Assembly: GCF_012935715.1 (NCBI RefSeq)
Contig: NZ_CP052860.1
Coordinates: forward strand, 2,356,001 to 2,420,000
DNA: 64,000 nt
Source of the DNA: Pseudomonas sp. ADAK13
GTDB taxonomy: Bacteria; Pseudomonadota; Gammaproteobacteria; Pseudomonadales; Pseudomonadaceae
Direction: 5' to 3'
The notes beneath the pieces were generated by a model, which saw nothing but the letters and a program-made list of their open reading frames with translations, searched no databases and was not told the DNA's origin. The translations under genes and the position numbers were made by a program. This document shows, piece by piece, positions 18,041 through 27,605 of this stretch. Every line of letters begins with the position of its first letter. The stretch's first letter is position 1.

Positions 18041-19132
18041 TCAGGTCCCGGATTTGATCTTGGTCCAGGCCCGGGTGCGGGCGCGCTCGGCATCACGGCC
18101 CAGGGGTTTCAGGGTGTAGAGCGTGGCCATGGCCGCTTCGGTGGGGTACAGGTTGGGGTTGTTGCGAATCGCCGGGTCCACCAGGTTGGTGGCGTCCTTG
18201 TTGGGGTTGGGGTAGCCGACAAAGTCGCTGATCGGCGCAATCACCCCGGGTTGCAGCAAGTAGTTGATGAAGGTGTAGGCGTCCTCCGGGTCTTTGGCAC
18301 CTTTGGGAATTGCGAGCATGTCGAACCAGATCGGCGCGCCTTCCTTGGGCAGGCGCATGTCCACGGTCACGCCGTTCTTCGCTTCTTTGGCGCGGTTGGC
18401 GGCCTGGGAGAAGCTGCCGGAATAACCGACTGCCACACAGATGTCACCGTTGGCGATGTCCGCCATGTATTTGGAGGAGTGGAAGTAGGTGATGTACGGA
18501 CGGATCTTCATCAGCAAGGCTTCGGCTTTCACGTAGTCCTTGGGGTCGCTGCTGTTGGGGTCCAGCCCGAGGTGTTGCAGGGCCAGCGGCAGAATTTCCG
18601 ACGGTGAGTCCAGCAGGGCCACGCCGCACTGTTTGAGCTTGCTGATGTTCTCTTCGTTGAAGATCAGGTCCCAGCTGTCCACCGGCGCATTGGCGCCCAG
18701 CGCAGCCTTGACCTTGTCCGGGTTGAAGCCGATCAGGATGGTGCCGTACATGTAGGGCACGGCGAATTTGTTGCCGGGATCGTTGGCCTCGATCAGCTTC
18801 ATCAGCTTGGGATCGAGGTGGTTCCAGTTGGGCAGCTTGCTGCGGTCCAGGGGCTGGAACACCGAGGCTTCGATCTGCTTGGCCAGGAACACGTTGGACG
18901 GCACCACCACGTCGTAGCCGGAGTTACCGGTGAGCAGCTTGGCTTCCAGGGCTTCGTTGGTGTCGAAGATATCGTAGACCAGTTTGATCTTCGGGTTCTG
19001 GGCCTTGAAGTCTTCCAGGGCCTTGGGGGTGATGTAGTCGAACCAGTTGTAGACCCGCAAGGTAGTTTCTTCGGCGTGTGCCACGCCGCTGAACACTGCG
19101 GCGCACAGGACCAGATGCTTGAGCATGTTCAT
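18041..19132 (-). CDS. Polyamine ABC transporter substrate-binding protein, PotF-like
   Basis: A 363-residue periplasmic binding protein with a signal peptide ('MLKHLVLCAAVFSGVAHA-E', cleavage about 20). It has the PotF/PotD start 'TLRVYNWFDYITPKALEDF', the conserved 'GYDVVVPSNVFLAKQIEA' and 'VPYMYGTILIGFNPDKVKAA', and the later 'AVGYSGSFSQAANRA'. The family binds putrescine or spermidine for an ABC importer. No permease or ATPase gene is present, so it must use a transporter encoded elsewhere or act as a sensor. Its ATG overlaps the acetylpolyamine amidohydrolase stop (ATGA at 19129-19132), tying the two into one operon; an acetylated polyamine ligand is the natural inference. Confidence 0.87.
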   Translation of the reverse strand: MNMLKHLVLCAAVFSGVAHAEETTLRVYNWFDYITPKALEDFKAQNPKIKLVYDIFDTNEALEAKLLTGNSGYDVVVPSNVFLAKQIEASVFQPLDRSKLPNWNHLDPKLMKLIEANDPGNKFAVPYMYGTILIGFNPDKVKAALGANAPVDSWDLIFNEENISKLKQCGVALLDSPSEILPLALQHLGLDPNSSDPKDYVKAEALLMKIRPYITYFHSSKYMADIANGDICVAVGYSGSFSQAANRAKEAKNGVTVDMRLPKEGAPIWFDMLAIPKGAKDPEDAYTFINYLLQPGVIAPISDFVGYPNPNKDATNLVDPAIRNNPNLYPTEAAMATLYTLKPLGRDAERARTRAWTKIKSGT

Positions 19133-20163
19133 GATGCTGCCCCCTCAAAACCTTCCAGAACGTTGACGGCGTTGATGCCGATTTCTTCGACGGCGTAACC
19201 GCCTTCCATCACAAACAGGGTCGGCTTGCCCAGTTGGGCGATGCGGGCGCCCATGGCGAGGTAGTCCGGTCTGTCGAGCTTGAACTGCGAGATGGGGTCG
19301 TCCTTGAACGTGTCGACGCCCAAAGACACCACCACGACGTCGGCGCCATAGCGCTGGATCTCATTGCAGGCCTGCTCCAGCGCCGCGCTCCAGGTAGCCC
19401 AGCCCGAACCGGCTGGCAGCGGGTAGTTGAAGTTGAACCCTTCACCCGGGCCTTCCCCCAGCTCATCGGCATAACCGAGGAAGAACGGAAACTCCGCTTC
19501 CGGGTGGCCGTGAATCGAGGTGAACAGCACATCGCTGCGCTCATAGAAAATTGATTGGGTGCCGTTGCCGTGGTGGTAATCCACGTCAAGGATCGCGACC
19601 TTCTTGTGGCCCTGGTCGAGAAACGCCTGGGCGGCGATGGCGGCGTTATTGAGGTAGCAATAGCCGCCCATCAAGTCGCTGGCGGCGTGATGGCCGGGCG
19701 GTCGACACAGGGCGAACGCACTGCGGGCGCCTTGCTGGATGGCCTGTTGGGCGGTCAGTGCAACCTGCGCTGCGCTGTAGGCCGCTTGCCAGGTGCCGGC
19801 GGTAATGGGCGCGCCGCCGTCGAAGCTGTAATAGCCGAGTTGGCCGTGCAGGCTGGTGGGAATCACCTTGCGCAAGGTGCGGGCGGGCCAGGTGTAGGGC
19901 AGCAAGTCGCCGTCCTGGTTGAATGCTGTCCAGCGTTGCCAGGCGCTCTTGAAGAAGTCCAGGTAGGCCGCGCTGTGGATGCGTTGCAGCGGAGCCAGGC
20001 CAAAATCCACGGGCGCGAGCACCGGGCCCAGTTCGCGGTCCTTGACCCGTTGCAGCACATGGTCGGCGCGGGAGGGCATTTCAAAGCAGGGCATCAGTTG
20101 CCCGTCCATCAGTTCGCAGCGGCCGTGGTGCAGGTGGTGATCGTCCGAGTAGATCGTCAGCAT
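19129..20163 (-). CDS. aphA: Acetylpolyamine amidohydrolase (histone-deacetylase family)
   Basis: A 344-residue zinc hydrolase of the class II HDAC/acetylpolyamine amidohydrolase fold. It shows the active-site His pair in 'CRPPGHHAA' (about residues 154-162), the zinc ligands of 'LDVDYHHGNGTQSIFYER' (about 190-207), 'SIHGHPEAEFPFFLGY' and 'EGGYAVEEIG' near the end. Members hydrolyse N-acetylputrescine, N-acetylcadaverine and related compounds, freeing polyamines for catabolism. The P. aeruginosa AphA/AphB enzymes are the closest characterised relatives I know, and one of them also sits beside a PotF-like gene. It is first in a two-gene operon with the binding protein. Confidence 0.87.
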   Translation of the reverse strand: MLTIYSDDHHLHHGRCELMDGQLMPCFEMPSRADHVLQRVKDRELGPVLAPVDFGLAPLQRIHSAAYLDFFKSAWQRWTAFNQDGDLLPYTWPARTLRKVIPTSLHGQLGYYSFDGGAPITAGTWQAAYSAAQVALTAQQAIQQGARSAFALCRPPGHHAASDLMGGYCYLNNAAIAAQAFLDQGHKKVAILDVDYHHGNGTQSIFYERSDVLFTSIHGHPEAEFPFFLGYADELGEGPGEGFNFNYPLPAGSGWATWSAALEQACNEIQRYGADVVVVSLGVDTFKDDPISQFKLDRPDYLAMGARIAQLGKPTLFVMEGGYAVEEIGINAVNVLEGFEGAAS

Positions 20164-20296
20164 ATTGTTGTTCTCCGCAGGCTGTATCGGTGCAGGCAGT
20201 CTTGCGGCGGGCGGGGTTTATGAGAACGGCAGGAGCGGCCAAAAGGGGATAAATACGGCCAATGTGTATGACCGCAATTCGCCCCTCAATGGGGCG

Positions 20297-21289
20297 TCAT
20301 GCGCGAAATTGGCTCGGCGCTACGCCGCTCCAGCGCACAAACGCGTGGCGGAAACTTGCGGTTTCGCTAAACCCCAGTGCTTCGGCAATCCGGTAGATCG
20401 GCAGCTCGTCCTCGCCCAGCAGCTGCTTGGCCCGCTCGAAGCGTAGCTCGTCGAGCAGTTCCTGGTAGCTGCAACCCTGGTCGTGCAGGTGTCGGCGCAA
20501 GGTACGTGCCGAGCAGTTCATCTGTTGGGCCAACCCCTCAAGGCCCGGCGCCGCCTGCAATTGGCTGGCGAGCACTTGGCGAATCCGGCCCAGCCACGCC
20601 TGGCGCCCGGTGAACTCCAGGTTCTGCTTGCGGCAACGCTCGGCCATGGCCTGGTGGGTGACGGCGTCGGCCAGGGGTAACGGCTGGTCCAGCCAGTGCT
20701 TGTCGAACGCAAAGGCATTGGCGGTGGCTTGAAACTGCAACGGGCAGTCGAAGCGCTCGCGGTAACGCGCCTGATAGTCCGGCGCGTCGTATTCAAAGCG
20801 CGCACCGCGCAATGGCAGCGGATGGCCGAGCAGGTCGTCGCAGATGACTTTCAATGAGACCAGGCAGAACTCGACGTTGAAGGTTTCCAGCGCCGGGTTC
20901 TCCCGATAATCACTGGCGCTGAACCAGATGCGCTCGCCGTCCTCCACCAGGCTCAGCTCGAAAAGTGTTCCCAACAGCGCCGGATAACGCAGGGCCAAAC
21001 GTAAAGCGTCACCGAAGGTGGCACTGGTGAGCAGGGCGTAGCCGAGCATGCCGTAGGACGAAACGTGCATGCGCCGGCCCAGTTCCAGGCCGATATCCCG
21101 CTGCAGCGCCACGGCGTTGGCACACACGCGCATCTCCTGGTTGGTGGTGATGCGCGTGTCGGCACGGCTCAAGTCCGCCGGGCAGATGCCGCTGCCTTCG
21201 AGCAACGCGTCGCCGGGCAGGCCCTGGTCCTTGAAGGTGCCAAGCACCAGGGAGACGGCGTTGAGGGTGGTGAGGTGGGAGTGCAGCAT
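20297..21289 (-). CDS. AraC-family transcriptional regulator (Arabinose_bd type)
   Basis: A 330-residue regulator. The N-terminal Arabinose_bd-type sensor domain (about 20-205, with 'GYALLTSATFGDALRLALRY') is followed by a C-terminal double-HTH AraC domain (about 235-328: 'LEGLAQQMNCSARTLRRHLH', then 'PIYRIAEALGFSETASFRHA'). This is the OruR/ArgR-like class that controls amino-acid or polyamine catabolism in pseudomonads. Neighbours are the acetylpolyamine operon and the asparaginase gene, both on the same strand; either could be a target. The gap to aphA (20164-20296) shows no strong terminator. Confidence 0.87.
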   Translation of the reverse strand: MLHSHLTTLNAVSLVLGTFKDQGLPGDALLEGSGICPADLSRADTRITTNQEMRVCANAVALQRDIGLELGRRMHVSSYGMLGYALLTSATFGDALRLALRYPALLGTLFELSLVEDGERIWFSASDYRENPALETFNVEFCLVSLKVICDDLLGHPLPLRGARFEYDAPDYQARYRERFDCPLQFQATANAFAFDKHWLDQPLPLADAVTHQAMAERCRKQNLEFTGRQAWLGRIRQVLASQLQAAPGLEGLAQQMNCSARTLRRHLHDQGCSYQELLDELRFERAKQLLGEDELPIYRIAEALGFSETASFRHAFVRWSGVAPSQFRA

Positions 21290-21339
21290 GGGTGCTTCCA
21301 GCCAGGGGATGGCTGGAAGCGGAGCAAGTTATATGCCGG

Positions 21340-22326
21340 TCAGCTCAGCTCGCCACACAGGTCGAGCTCCACCAGGCGCCGGATTTCGGCATTCCCCAGC
21401 CCGGCGCCGATCAGCGCATTGAGCTTGCCGAATGCCGCTTCGCGGGTCATGCCGCCGCCCGACAACACGCCCACGCCGCGCAAGCGGCTGCCGGCTTCGT
21501 ACACATCCAGCTCTACGCCGCCTTCATGGCACTGGGTGATGGCGACGACGACCACGCCCTGGTCCTGCGCGCGCTGGAGGCTGGCAAGGAACTCGGGGTT
21601 GTCGCTGGGGCCAGTGCCGCTGCCGAAGCATTCCAGCACCAGCGCTTGAATACCGCTGTCGATCAACGCGTCCAATTGCGCGGCGGCGATGCCCGGCACC
21701 AGTGGCAGCACACCCACATTGGCCAGCGCCTTGGCCTGGCGGTAATGCAGCGCCGCCGGAACCAACTCGGCTTGGGCCACGCCGCCGTTACGCTGCAACG
21801 CGGCAAACGGGTGGCGACCAAAACTGCGGATTTTCGCGCAACGGGTCGGGGCCATCAGTGCACCGTGGAAGTACAGTTGCACACCCGGCGCCAGGCCTGC
21901 GCCCAAGGCCACCAGCGCGCCGCTGACGTTTTCCCAGGCATCGCTGTCGGGTACGCCGGCGGGCAGCATCGAGCCGGTAAACAGCACCGGCGCCGGCAAG
22001 CCCAGCAACTGGAAGCTCATGGCCGCCGCGCTATAGGCCAGGGTGTCGGTGCCGTGCAGGATCAGCACGGCGTCGCAGCCGGCATCCACCGCTTCGATCA
22101 CCGCCACACGCAAGCGCTGCCAGTAGGCGGGCGTCATGTTGGCGCTGTCGATCAGTGGCGACATTTCCCGGAAGCGCCAGGCAGGGACGTTGATATGGGG
22201 TTGGCTGGCGAGGAACTCGCTCATGCGCGCTTCAAAACCCGAAGCGGGTGCCAGGCCGTTGGCGCTGGCCTGCATGCCGATGGTGCCACCGGTGTAGAGC
22301 ACCATGATGTTAGTAGCTGGGGACAT
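21340..22326 (-). CDS. ansA: L-asparaginase
   Basis: A 328-residue asparaginase. The first catalytic Thr is in 'VLYTGGTIGM' (about residues 9-18) and the second Thr-Asp pair in 'LILHGTDTLAYSA' (about 87-99), with a conserved Lys in 'RCAKIRSFGRHPF' (about 160-172). There is no signal peptide, so it is cytosolic (type I-like). It turns asparagine into aspartate and ammonia; aspartase, encoded upstream on the same strand, continues to fumarate. A terminator-like hairpin separates it from the symporter gene, so it may be transcribed at lower level or from its own promoter. Confidence 0.88.
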   Translation of the reverse strand: MSPATNIMVLYTGGTIGMQASANGLAPASGFEARMSEFLASQPHINVPAWRFREMSPLIDSANMTPAYWQRLRVAVIEAVDAGCDAVLILHGTDTLAYSAAAMSFQLLGLPAPVLFTGSMLPAGVPDSDAWENVSGALVALGAGLAPGVQLYFHGALMAPTRCAKIRSFGRHPFAALQRNGGVAQAELVPAALHYRQAKALANVGVLPLVPGIAAAQLDALIDSGIQALVLECFGSGTGPSDNPEFLASLQRAQDQGVVVVAITQCHEGGVELDVYEAGSRLRGVGVLSGGGMTREAAFGKLNALIGAGLGNAEIRRLVELDLCGELS

Positions 22327-22344
22327 CGAAGAATCTCCTGAACG

Positions 22345-22388
22345 AAAAACGCCGCCGGGCCCAGAGCATGCCCAAGGCCGGGCGGCGT
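22345..22388 (-). terminator. Terminator after the symporter gene
   Basis: Read on the minus strand, ACGCCGCC (from 22388) and GGCGGCGT form a GC-rich stem with further pairing inside, followed by TTTTCGTT. It lies between the symporter stop and the asparaginase start and would end, or partly attenuate, transcription into ansA. Confidence 0.75.
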
Positions 22389-22412
22389 GTCATCTATCTA
22401 GGCGTGCGACGC

Positions 22413-23864
22413 TTAGCGCTGCGCTTGAGCGTTCAGCTCTGCCGTTGCTTGAGCGGCAGGTTCCGGCTTCACCGGATTGGCCGGCCAGGCCTTGCGGTCC
22501 AGGTCTAGGTCCGGGAACTTGCTGGAATCAAACACCGGGGTCTTGATGCCCGCAGCACGCTGGCCGTCGTAGTCATTCAGGATGCGCATGGCGATCTTGA
22601 ACAGGAACGCCAGGGCGAACAGGTTGACGAACGCCAGCATGGTCATGGTGATGTCGGCGAAGGCAAACACGGTGCTCAGGTTCTCGATGGAACCCCAGAA
22701 AATCAGCACCAGCACCAGCGCGCGGTAGCCCATCAACACCTTGCGGTTGTCGCCCACAATGAAGCGCAGGTTGCTCTCGCCGAGGTAGTAGTTGTACATG
22801 ATCGAGGTGAACACGAACAACGCCAGGGCCACCGAGATGAACATCCGGCCCCAGTCACCGACCACCGCCGCCAGGGAGTTCTGGGTCAGGGCAATGCCGT
22901 CGCCTTCGAAGCCCGGGGTGTAGAAACCGGAAAGCAGGATCAGCAACGCGGTGCAGGTGCAGATCACGAAGGTGTCGAGGAACACGCTGAACGCTTGCAC
23001 CACGCCTTGGGCGATCGGGTGTTCAACCGAGGCCACTGCGGCCACGTTAGGCGCACTGCCCAGGCCGGCTTCGTTGGCGAACACGCCGCGTTTCACGCCC
23101 ATGATGATCGCGCTGCCCACCAGGCCACCGAAGGCTTGGTCGAGGCCGAAAGCGCTCTTGACGATGGTCGCGAGCATGGCCGGCACGTGGTCGAATTGCA
23201 GCACGATCACGTACAGGGTCACGGCGATGTAGACCAGGGTCTTGACCGGCACCAGCAGGTCGGCGATCGAGGCGATACGCTTGATCCCGCCGATGAACAC
23301 CAGGCCCAGCAGCACGGCCAGGGCCAGGCCGGTGTAGGTGGTGTCCAGGCCAAACGCATTGTTCAGCGAGTGAGTCACGGCGTGGGCTTGCAGACCGTTG
23401 AAGGCGAAACCGAAGGTCACCAGCAGCAGGAACGCCATCACCATGCCCAGCCAGCGTTTTTGCAGGCCGTGCTGAATGTAGTAAGCCGGGCCGCCACGGT
23501 AGGTGCCTTCAGCGTCGGTGCGCTTGTAGAGTTGGCCGAGGGAGCACTCGATAAAGCTCGAAGACATGCCCACCAGTGCGGTAACCCACATCCAGAATAC
23601 GGCGCCCGGGCCACCCAGGGTCACGGCAATGCCGACGCCTGCGATGTTGCCGGCACCCACGCGCCCGGCGAGGCTGAGCATCAGCGCCTGGAACGAGCTG
23701 AGTTGGCCGGTGCTGCTTTTCAGGCTGTCGCGAAACACCGAAAACATGTGGAAAAAGTGACGCAACTGAACGAAACGCGAGCGGATCGTGAAGTAACCAC
23801 CGAGCCCGACAATGAGCACGATCAATACTTTCCCTGAGAGGAAGTCGTTGATGACTTCTAGCAT
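22413..23864 (-). CDS. Sodium:alanine symporter family (AGCS) transporter
   Basis: A 483-residue integral membrane protein with about ten or eleven hydrophobic segments. AGCS signatures are clear: 'LAGRVGAGNIAGVGIAVTLGGPGAVFWMW', the motif in the substrate/Na+ site (about residues 65-93), 'GVKRGVFANEAGLGSAPNVAA' (about 258-278) and 'VQAFSVFLDTFVICTCTA'. The ATG at 23864 has a GAGGAA site upstream; the longer open frame adds 25 unlike residues. Family members import alanine, glycine or related amino acids with sodium. Its place between aspartase and asparaginase suggests an amino acid feeding that route (asparagine, aspartate or alanine). Confidence 0.88.
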   Translation of the reverse strand: MLEVINDFLSGKVLIVLIVGLGGYFTIRSRFVQLRHFFHMFSVFRDSLKSSTGQLSSFQALMLSLAGRVGAGNIAGVGIAVTLGGPGAVFWMWVTALVGMSSSFIECSLGQLYKRTDAEGTYRGGPAYYIQHGLQKRWLGMVMAFLLLVTFGFAFNGLQAHAVTHSLNNAFGLDTTYTGLALAVLLGLVFIGGIKRIASIADLLVPVKTLVYIAVTLYVIVLQFDHVPAMLATIVKSAFGLDQAFGGLVGSAIIMGVKRGVFANEAGLGSAPNVAAVASVEHPIAQGVVQAFSVFLDTFVICTCTALLILLSGFYTPGFEGDGIALTQNSLAAVVGDWGRMFISVALALFVFTSIMYNYYLGESNLRFIVGDNRKVLMGYRALVLVLIFWGSIENLSTVFAFADITMTMLAFVNLFALAFLFKIAMRILNDYDGQRAAGIKTPVFDSSKFPDLDLDRKAWPANPVKPEPAAQATAELNAQAQR

Positions 23865-24164
23865 GGAGTGTTCCTCGCTGATTTTTCTAATGGCAAACGC
23901 AGGACGGTCCGACGCATCGTTTAGCACCAGGCAGTGCACGACGCTTCGACCCCAATCCTTTTGCGGGTGTTGTTATTCATGCGGTTTCGCGCTTCCCAGG
24001 GTCTCGTTACCGACGACCGCTGACGCGAAGAGGGGCGGCACTATACCTAGGAGTGTGTGATCCGTCTGCACGAGGCGATTAAAGGTTTCAGCCAAGGCGT
24101 TACGGGCAAGGCGGGTTTGTGGGGCGATCTTGGAGTTTTTATTGGCGTCATTTCACAACCTTGA
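23865..24164. other. Intergenic region upstream of the symporter gene
   Basis: This 300-bp gap (the full gap to aspA is 392 bp, including the aspA terminator) must hold the symporter promoter. The stretch around 24010-24060 is less GC-rich, but I see no motif I can name. Confidence 0.5.
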
Positions 24165-24205
24165 GGCAAAAAAAAGGGCCTGAAGAACGAGCCTTCAGGC
24201 CCTCA
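24165..24205 (-). terminator. Rho-independent terminator of aspA
   Basis: On the minus strand, GGGCCTGAAG (24202-24193) pairs perfectly with CTTCAGGCCC (24185-24176) and is followed by a T-run (24175-24167), about 52 bp after the aspA stop. Confidence 0.92.
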
Positions 24206-24256
24206 AAAGGTGAGAGGTGTCTAGTCCCTCAACCTGGTGAGCGGTGCAACAAACGC

Positions 24257-25681
<1,425 letters not shown>

Positions 25682-25862
25682 GACGGAAATCATCTCGATA
25701 TGGACCCGGGCTAGGCCGGAACGCTGTGAATGCTAGGCTTGCGGGAGGTTTTGGGCCAATGCTGTTAAACACTGGCCTATGCATAAACGGCATAATGTCG
25801 GTGTGACCCCGTTACCATGACGGACGTGTGTGCCAAAATGGTGCGTGCCCCGGGAGGATGTG

Positions 25863-26786
25863 ATGAACCTTGAAAGCAAATGGCTGGAAGACTTTAGCGC
25901 CCTGGCTGCCACTCGCAGCTTCTCCCAGGCGGCGGAGCGGCGCTTTGTCACCCAGCCGGCGTTCAGTCGGCGCATCCGCAGCCTGGAGGCGGCGCTGGGG
26001 CTGACCCTGGTCAATCGCTCGCGCACGCCGGTCGAACTCACGGCGGCGGGGCAGTTGTTCCTGGTCACCGCGCGTACCGTGGTCGAGCAGCTCGGCGAGG
26101 TATTGCGCCACCTCCATCACCTGGAAGGCGGGCAGGGCGAAGTCATGCAGGTGGCGGCGGCGCACTCCCTGGCGCTGGGCTTCTTCCCGCGCTGGATCGC
26201 CCAGCTGCGTAATGAAGGATTGAACATCGCCACCCGGTTGGTCGCCACCAACGTCGGCGACGCCGTGCATGCGCTGCGCGAAGGCGGCTGCGACTTGATG
26301 CTGGCGTTCTACGACCCGGACGCTGCGATGCAGATGGACCCCGAGATCTTCCCGTCGCTGCACCTGGGCAACACCGAGATGCTGCCGGTGTGCGCCGCCG
26401 ATGCCGACGGCAAGCCGCTGTTCGACCTCGAAGGCGAAGGCAGTGTGCCGCTGCTGGCCTACAGTGCCGGCGCCTTTCTCGGGCGTTCGGTAAACCTGTT
26501 GCTGCGCCAGCGGGCGCTGCGCTTCACCACCATTTACGAAACCGCCATGGCCGACAGCCTGAAAAGCATGGCCCTCGAAGGCCTGGGCATTGCCTGGGTG
26601 CCGCAGCTGAGCGTGCGCGCCGAGTTGGCGCGGGGCGAATTGGTGGTGTGCGGCGGCCCGCAATGGCATGTGCCGCTGGAGATTCGTTTGTACCGCTGCG
26701 CCCTGGTGCGCAAGGCGAATGTGCGGTTGCTGTGGCGCAAGCTGGAAGGGGGTGCGGCGCAGAATCCGGCGGCTGAACGCGGTTAA
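25863..26786 (+). CDS. LysR-family transcriptional regulator
   Basis: A 307-residue LysR-type regulator: N-terminal HTH ('WLEDFSALAATRSFSQAAER', 'TQPAFSRRIRSLEAALGLTL') and a substrate-binding domain from about residue 90, with 'MALEGLGIAWVPQLSVRAEL' near 240-259. The ATG at 25863 sits behind GGGAGGATG. It is divergent from aspA (181 bp between starts), so it probably controls aspA and perhaps the other asparagine/aspartate genes; this is inference from position, as no operator repeat was clear. Confidence 0.88.
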   Translation: MNLESKWLEDFSALAATRSFSQAAERRFVTQPAFSRRIRSLEAALGLTLVNRSRTPVELTAAGQLFLVTARTVVEQLGEVLRHLHHLEGGQGEVMQVAAAHSLALGFFPRWIAQLRNEGLNIATRLVATNVGDAVHALREGGCDLMLAFYDPDAAMQMDPEIFPSLHLGNTEMLPVCAADADGKPLFDLEGEGSVPLLAYSAGAFLGRSVNLLLRQRALRFTTIYETAMADSLKSMALEGLGIAWVPQLSVRAELARGELVVCGGPQWHVPLEIRLYRCALVRKANVRLLWRKLEGGAAQNPAAERG

Positions 26787-26787
26787 A

Positions 26788-26876
26788 TGTGGGAGCTGGC
26801 TTGCCTGCGATTGGGGTGGGTCAGCGCCTGAAATGTTGGCTGATACACCGCTATCGCAGGCAAGCCAGCTCCTACA
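26788..26876. repeat. REP/REPIN-type inverted repeat
   Basis: The arms 'tgtgggagctggcttgcctg' (26788-26807) and 'caggcaagccagctcctaca' (26857-26876) face each other. Same family as the element at 461. It starts 2 bp after the LysR stop and could protect the mRNA end. Confidence 0.82.
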
Positions 26877-26978
26877 GGGTTTTGCGGTGTTTTCGCTGAC
26901 CTGAAAGTCAATAAAACCGCTACTTTGCGCCACTGGACAGATGGTCATTCCAGGGGCTGTTTATCTGCATTATTACGG

Positions 26979-27064
26979 TATACTGCGCGGCCTTCGGCCG
27001 GTCCAACCGGCCTTAATTCGTACACCAAGCCACGCCGGATTTCCCGCGTGGCTTGTTGTTTTTT
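26979..27064 (+). promoter_or_regulatory. purE leader: -10-like TATACT, two competing hairpins and an intrinsic terminator
   Basis: TATACT at 26979-26984 is a good -10 element. The segment GGCCG (26996-27000) can pair with the upstream CGGCC (26988-26992), or, within GGCCGGT (26996-27002), with ACCGGCC (27006-27012), but not both. A perfect 9-bp stem AAGCCACGC/GCGTGGCTT (27027-27035/27046-27054) with GTTGTTTTTT after it forms a Rho-independent terminator 38 bp before purE. A terminator between promoter and gene suggests attenuation. No known purine riboswitch was recognised. The rest of 26877-26978 holds nothing I can name. Confidence 0.6.
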
Positions 27065-27102
27065 GACGCGCCTGCGGGCGCCCAGAGAGAAGAGGCACGA
27101 CG

Positions 27103-27594
27103 ATGAGTGCATTGGTTGGCGTGATCATGGGCTCCAAGTCCGATTGGTCCACCCTTAGCCACACCGCCGATATGCTGGAAAAACTCGGCATTCCCTACGA
27201 AGTGAAGGTGGTTTCCGCCCACCGCACTCCGGATTTGCTGTTCCAGTATGCCGATGAAGCAGAATCCCGTGGCATCGAGGTGATCATCGCCGGTGCCGGC
27301 GGTGCAGCTCACCTGCCAGGCATGTGTGCAGCCAAGACTCACCTGCCCGTGCTGGGCGTGCCGGTGCAGTCGTCGATGCTCTCGGGCGTGGATTCGCTGT
27401 TGTCCATCGTGCAGATGCCCGCCGGTATTCCGGTGGCCACCCTGGCGATCGGCAAGGCCGGCGCGATCAACGCAGCATTGCTGTCCGCCAGCATCCTCGG
27501 TGCCAAGCACCCGCAGTTCCATGCGGCGCTGAAAAAATTCCGGGCTGAGCAGACAGACAGCGTCCTGGACAATCCAGACCCACGCATTGCCTGA
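27103..27594 (+). CDS. purE: N5-carboxyaminoimidazole ribonucleotide mutase
   Basis: A 163-residue class I PurE. '[12 protein letters not shown]' opens the protein, then 'VVSAHRTPD' (about residues 41-49) with the catalytic His, '[15 protein letters not shown]' (about 65-79) and '[20 protein letters not shown]'. It converts N5-CAIR to CAIR in purine synthesis, working with PurK, whose gene starts 11 bp after the purE stop. The ATG follows an AGAAGAGG site. Confidence 0.95.
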   Translation: MSALVGVIMGSKSDWSTLSHTADMLEKLGIPYEVKVVSAHRTPDLLFQYADEAESRGIEVIIAGAGGAAHLPGMCAAKTHLPVLGVPVQSSMLSGVDSLLSIVQMPAGIPVATLAIGKAGAINAALLSASILGAKHPQFHAALKKFRAEQTDSVLDNPDPRIA

Positions 27595-27605
27595 GGTTGT
27601 TGACG

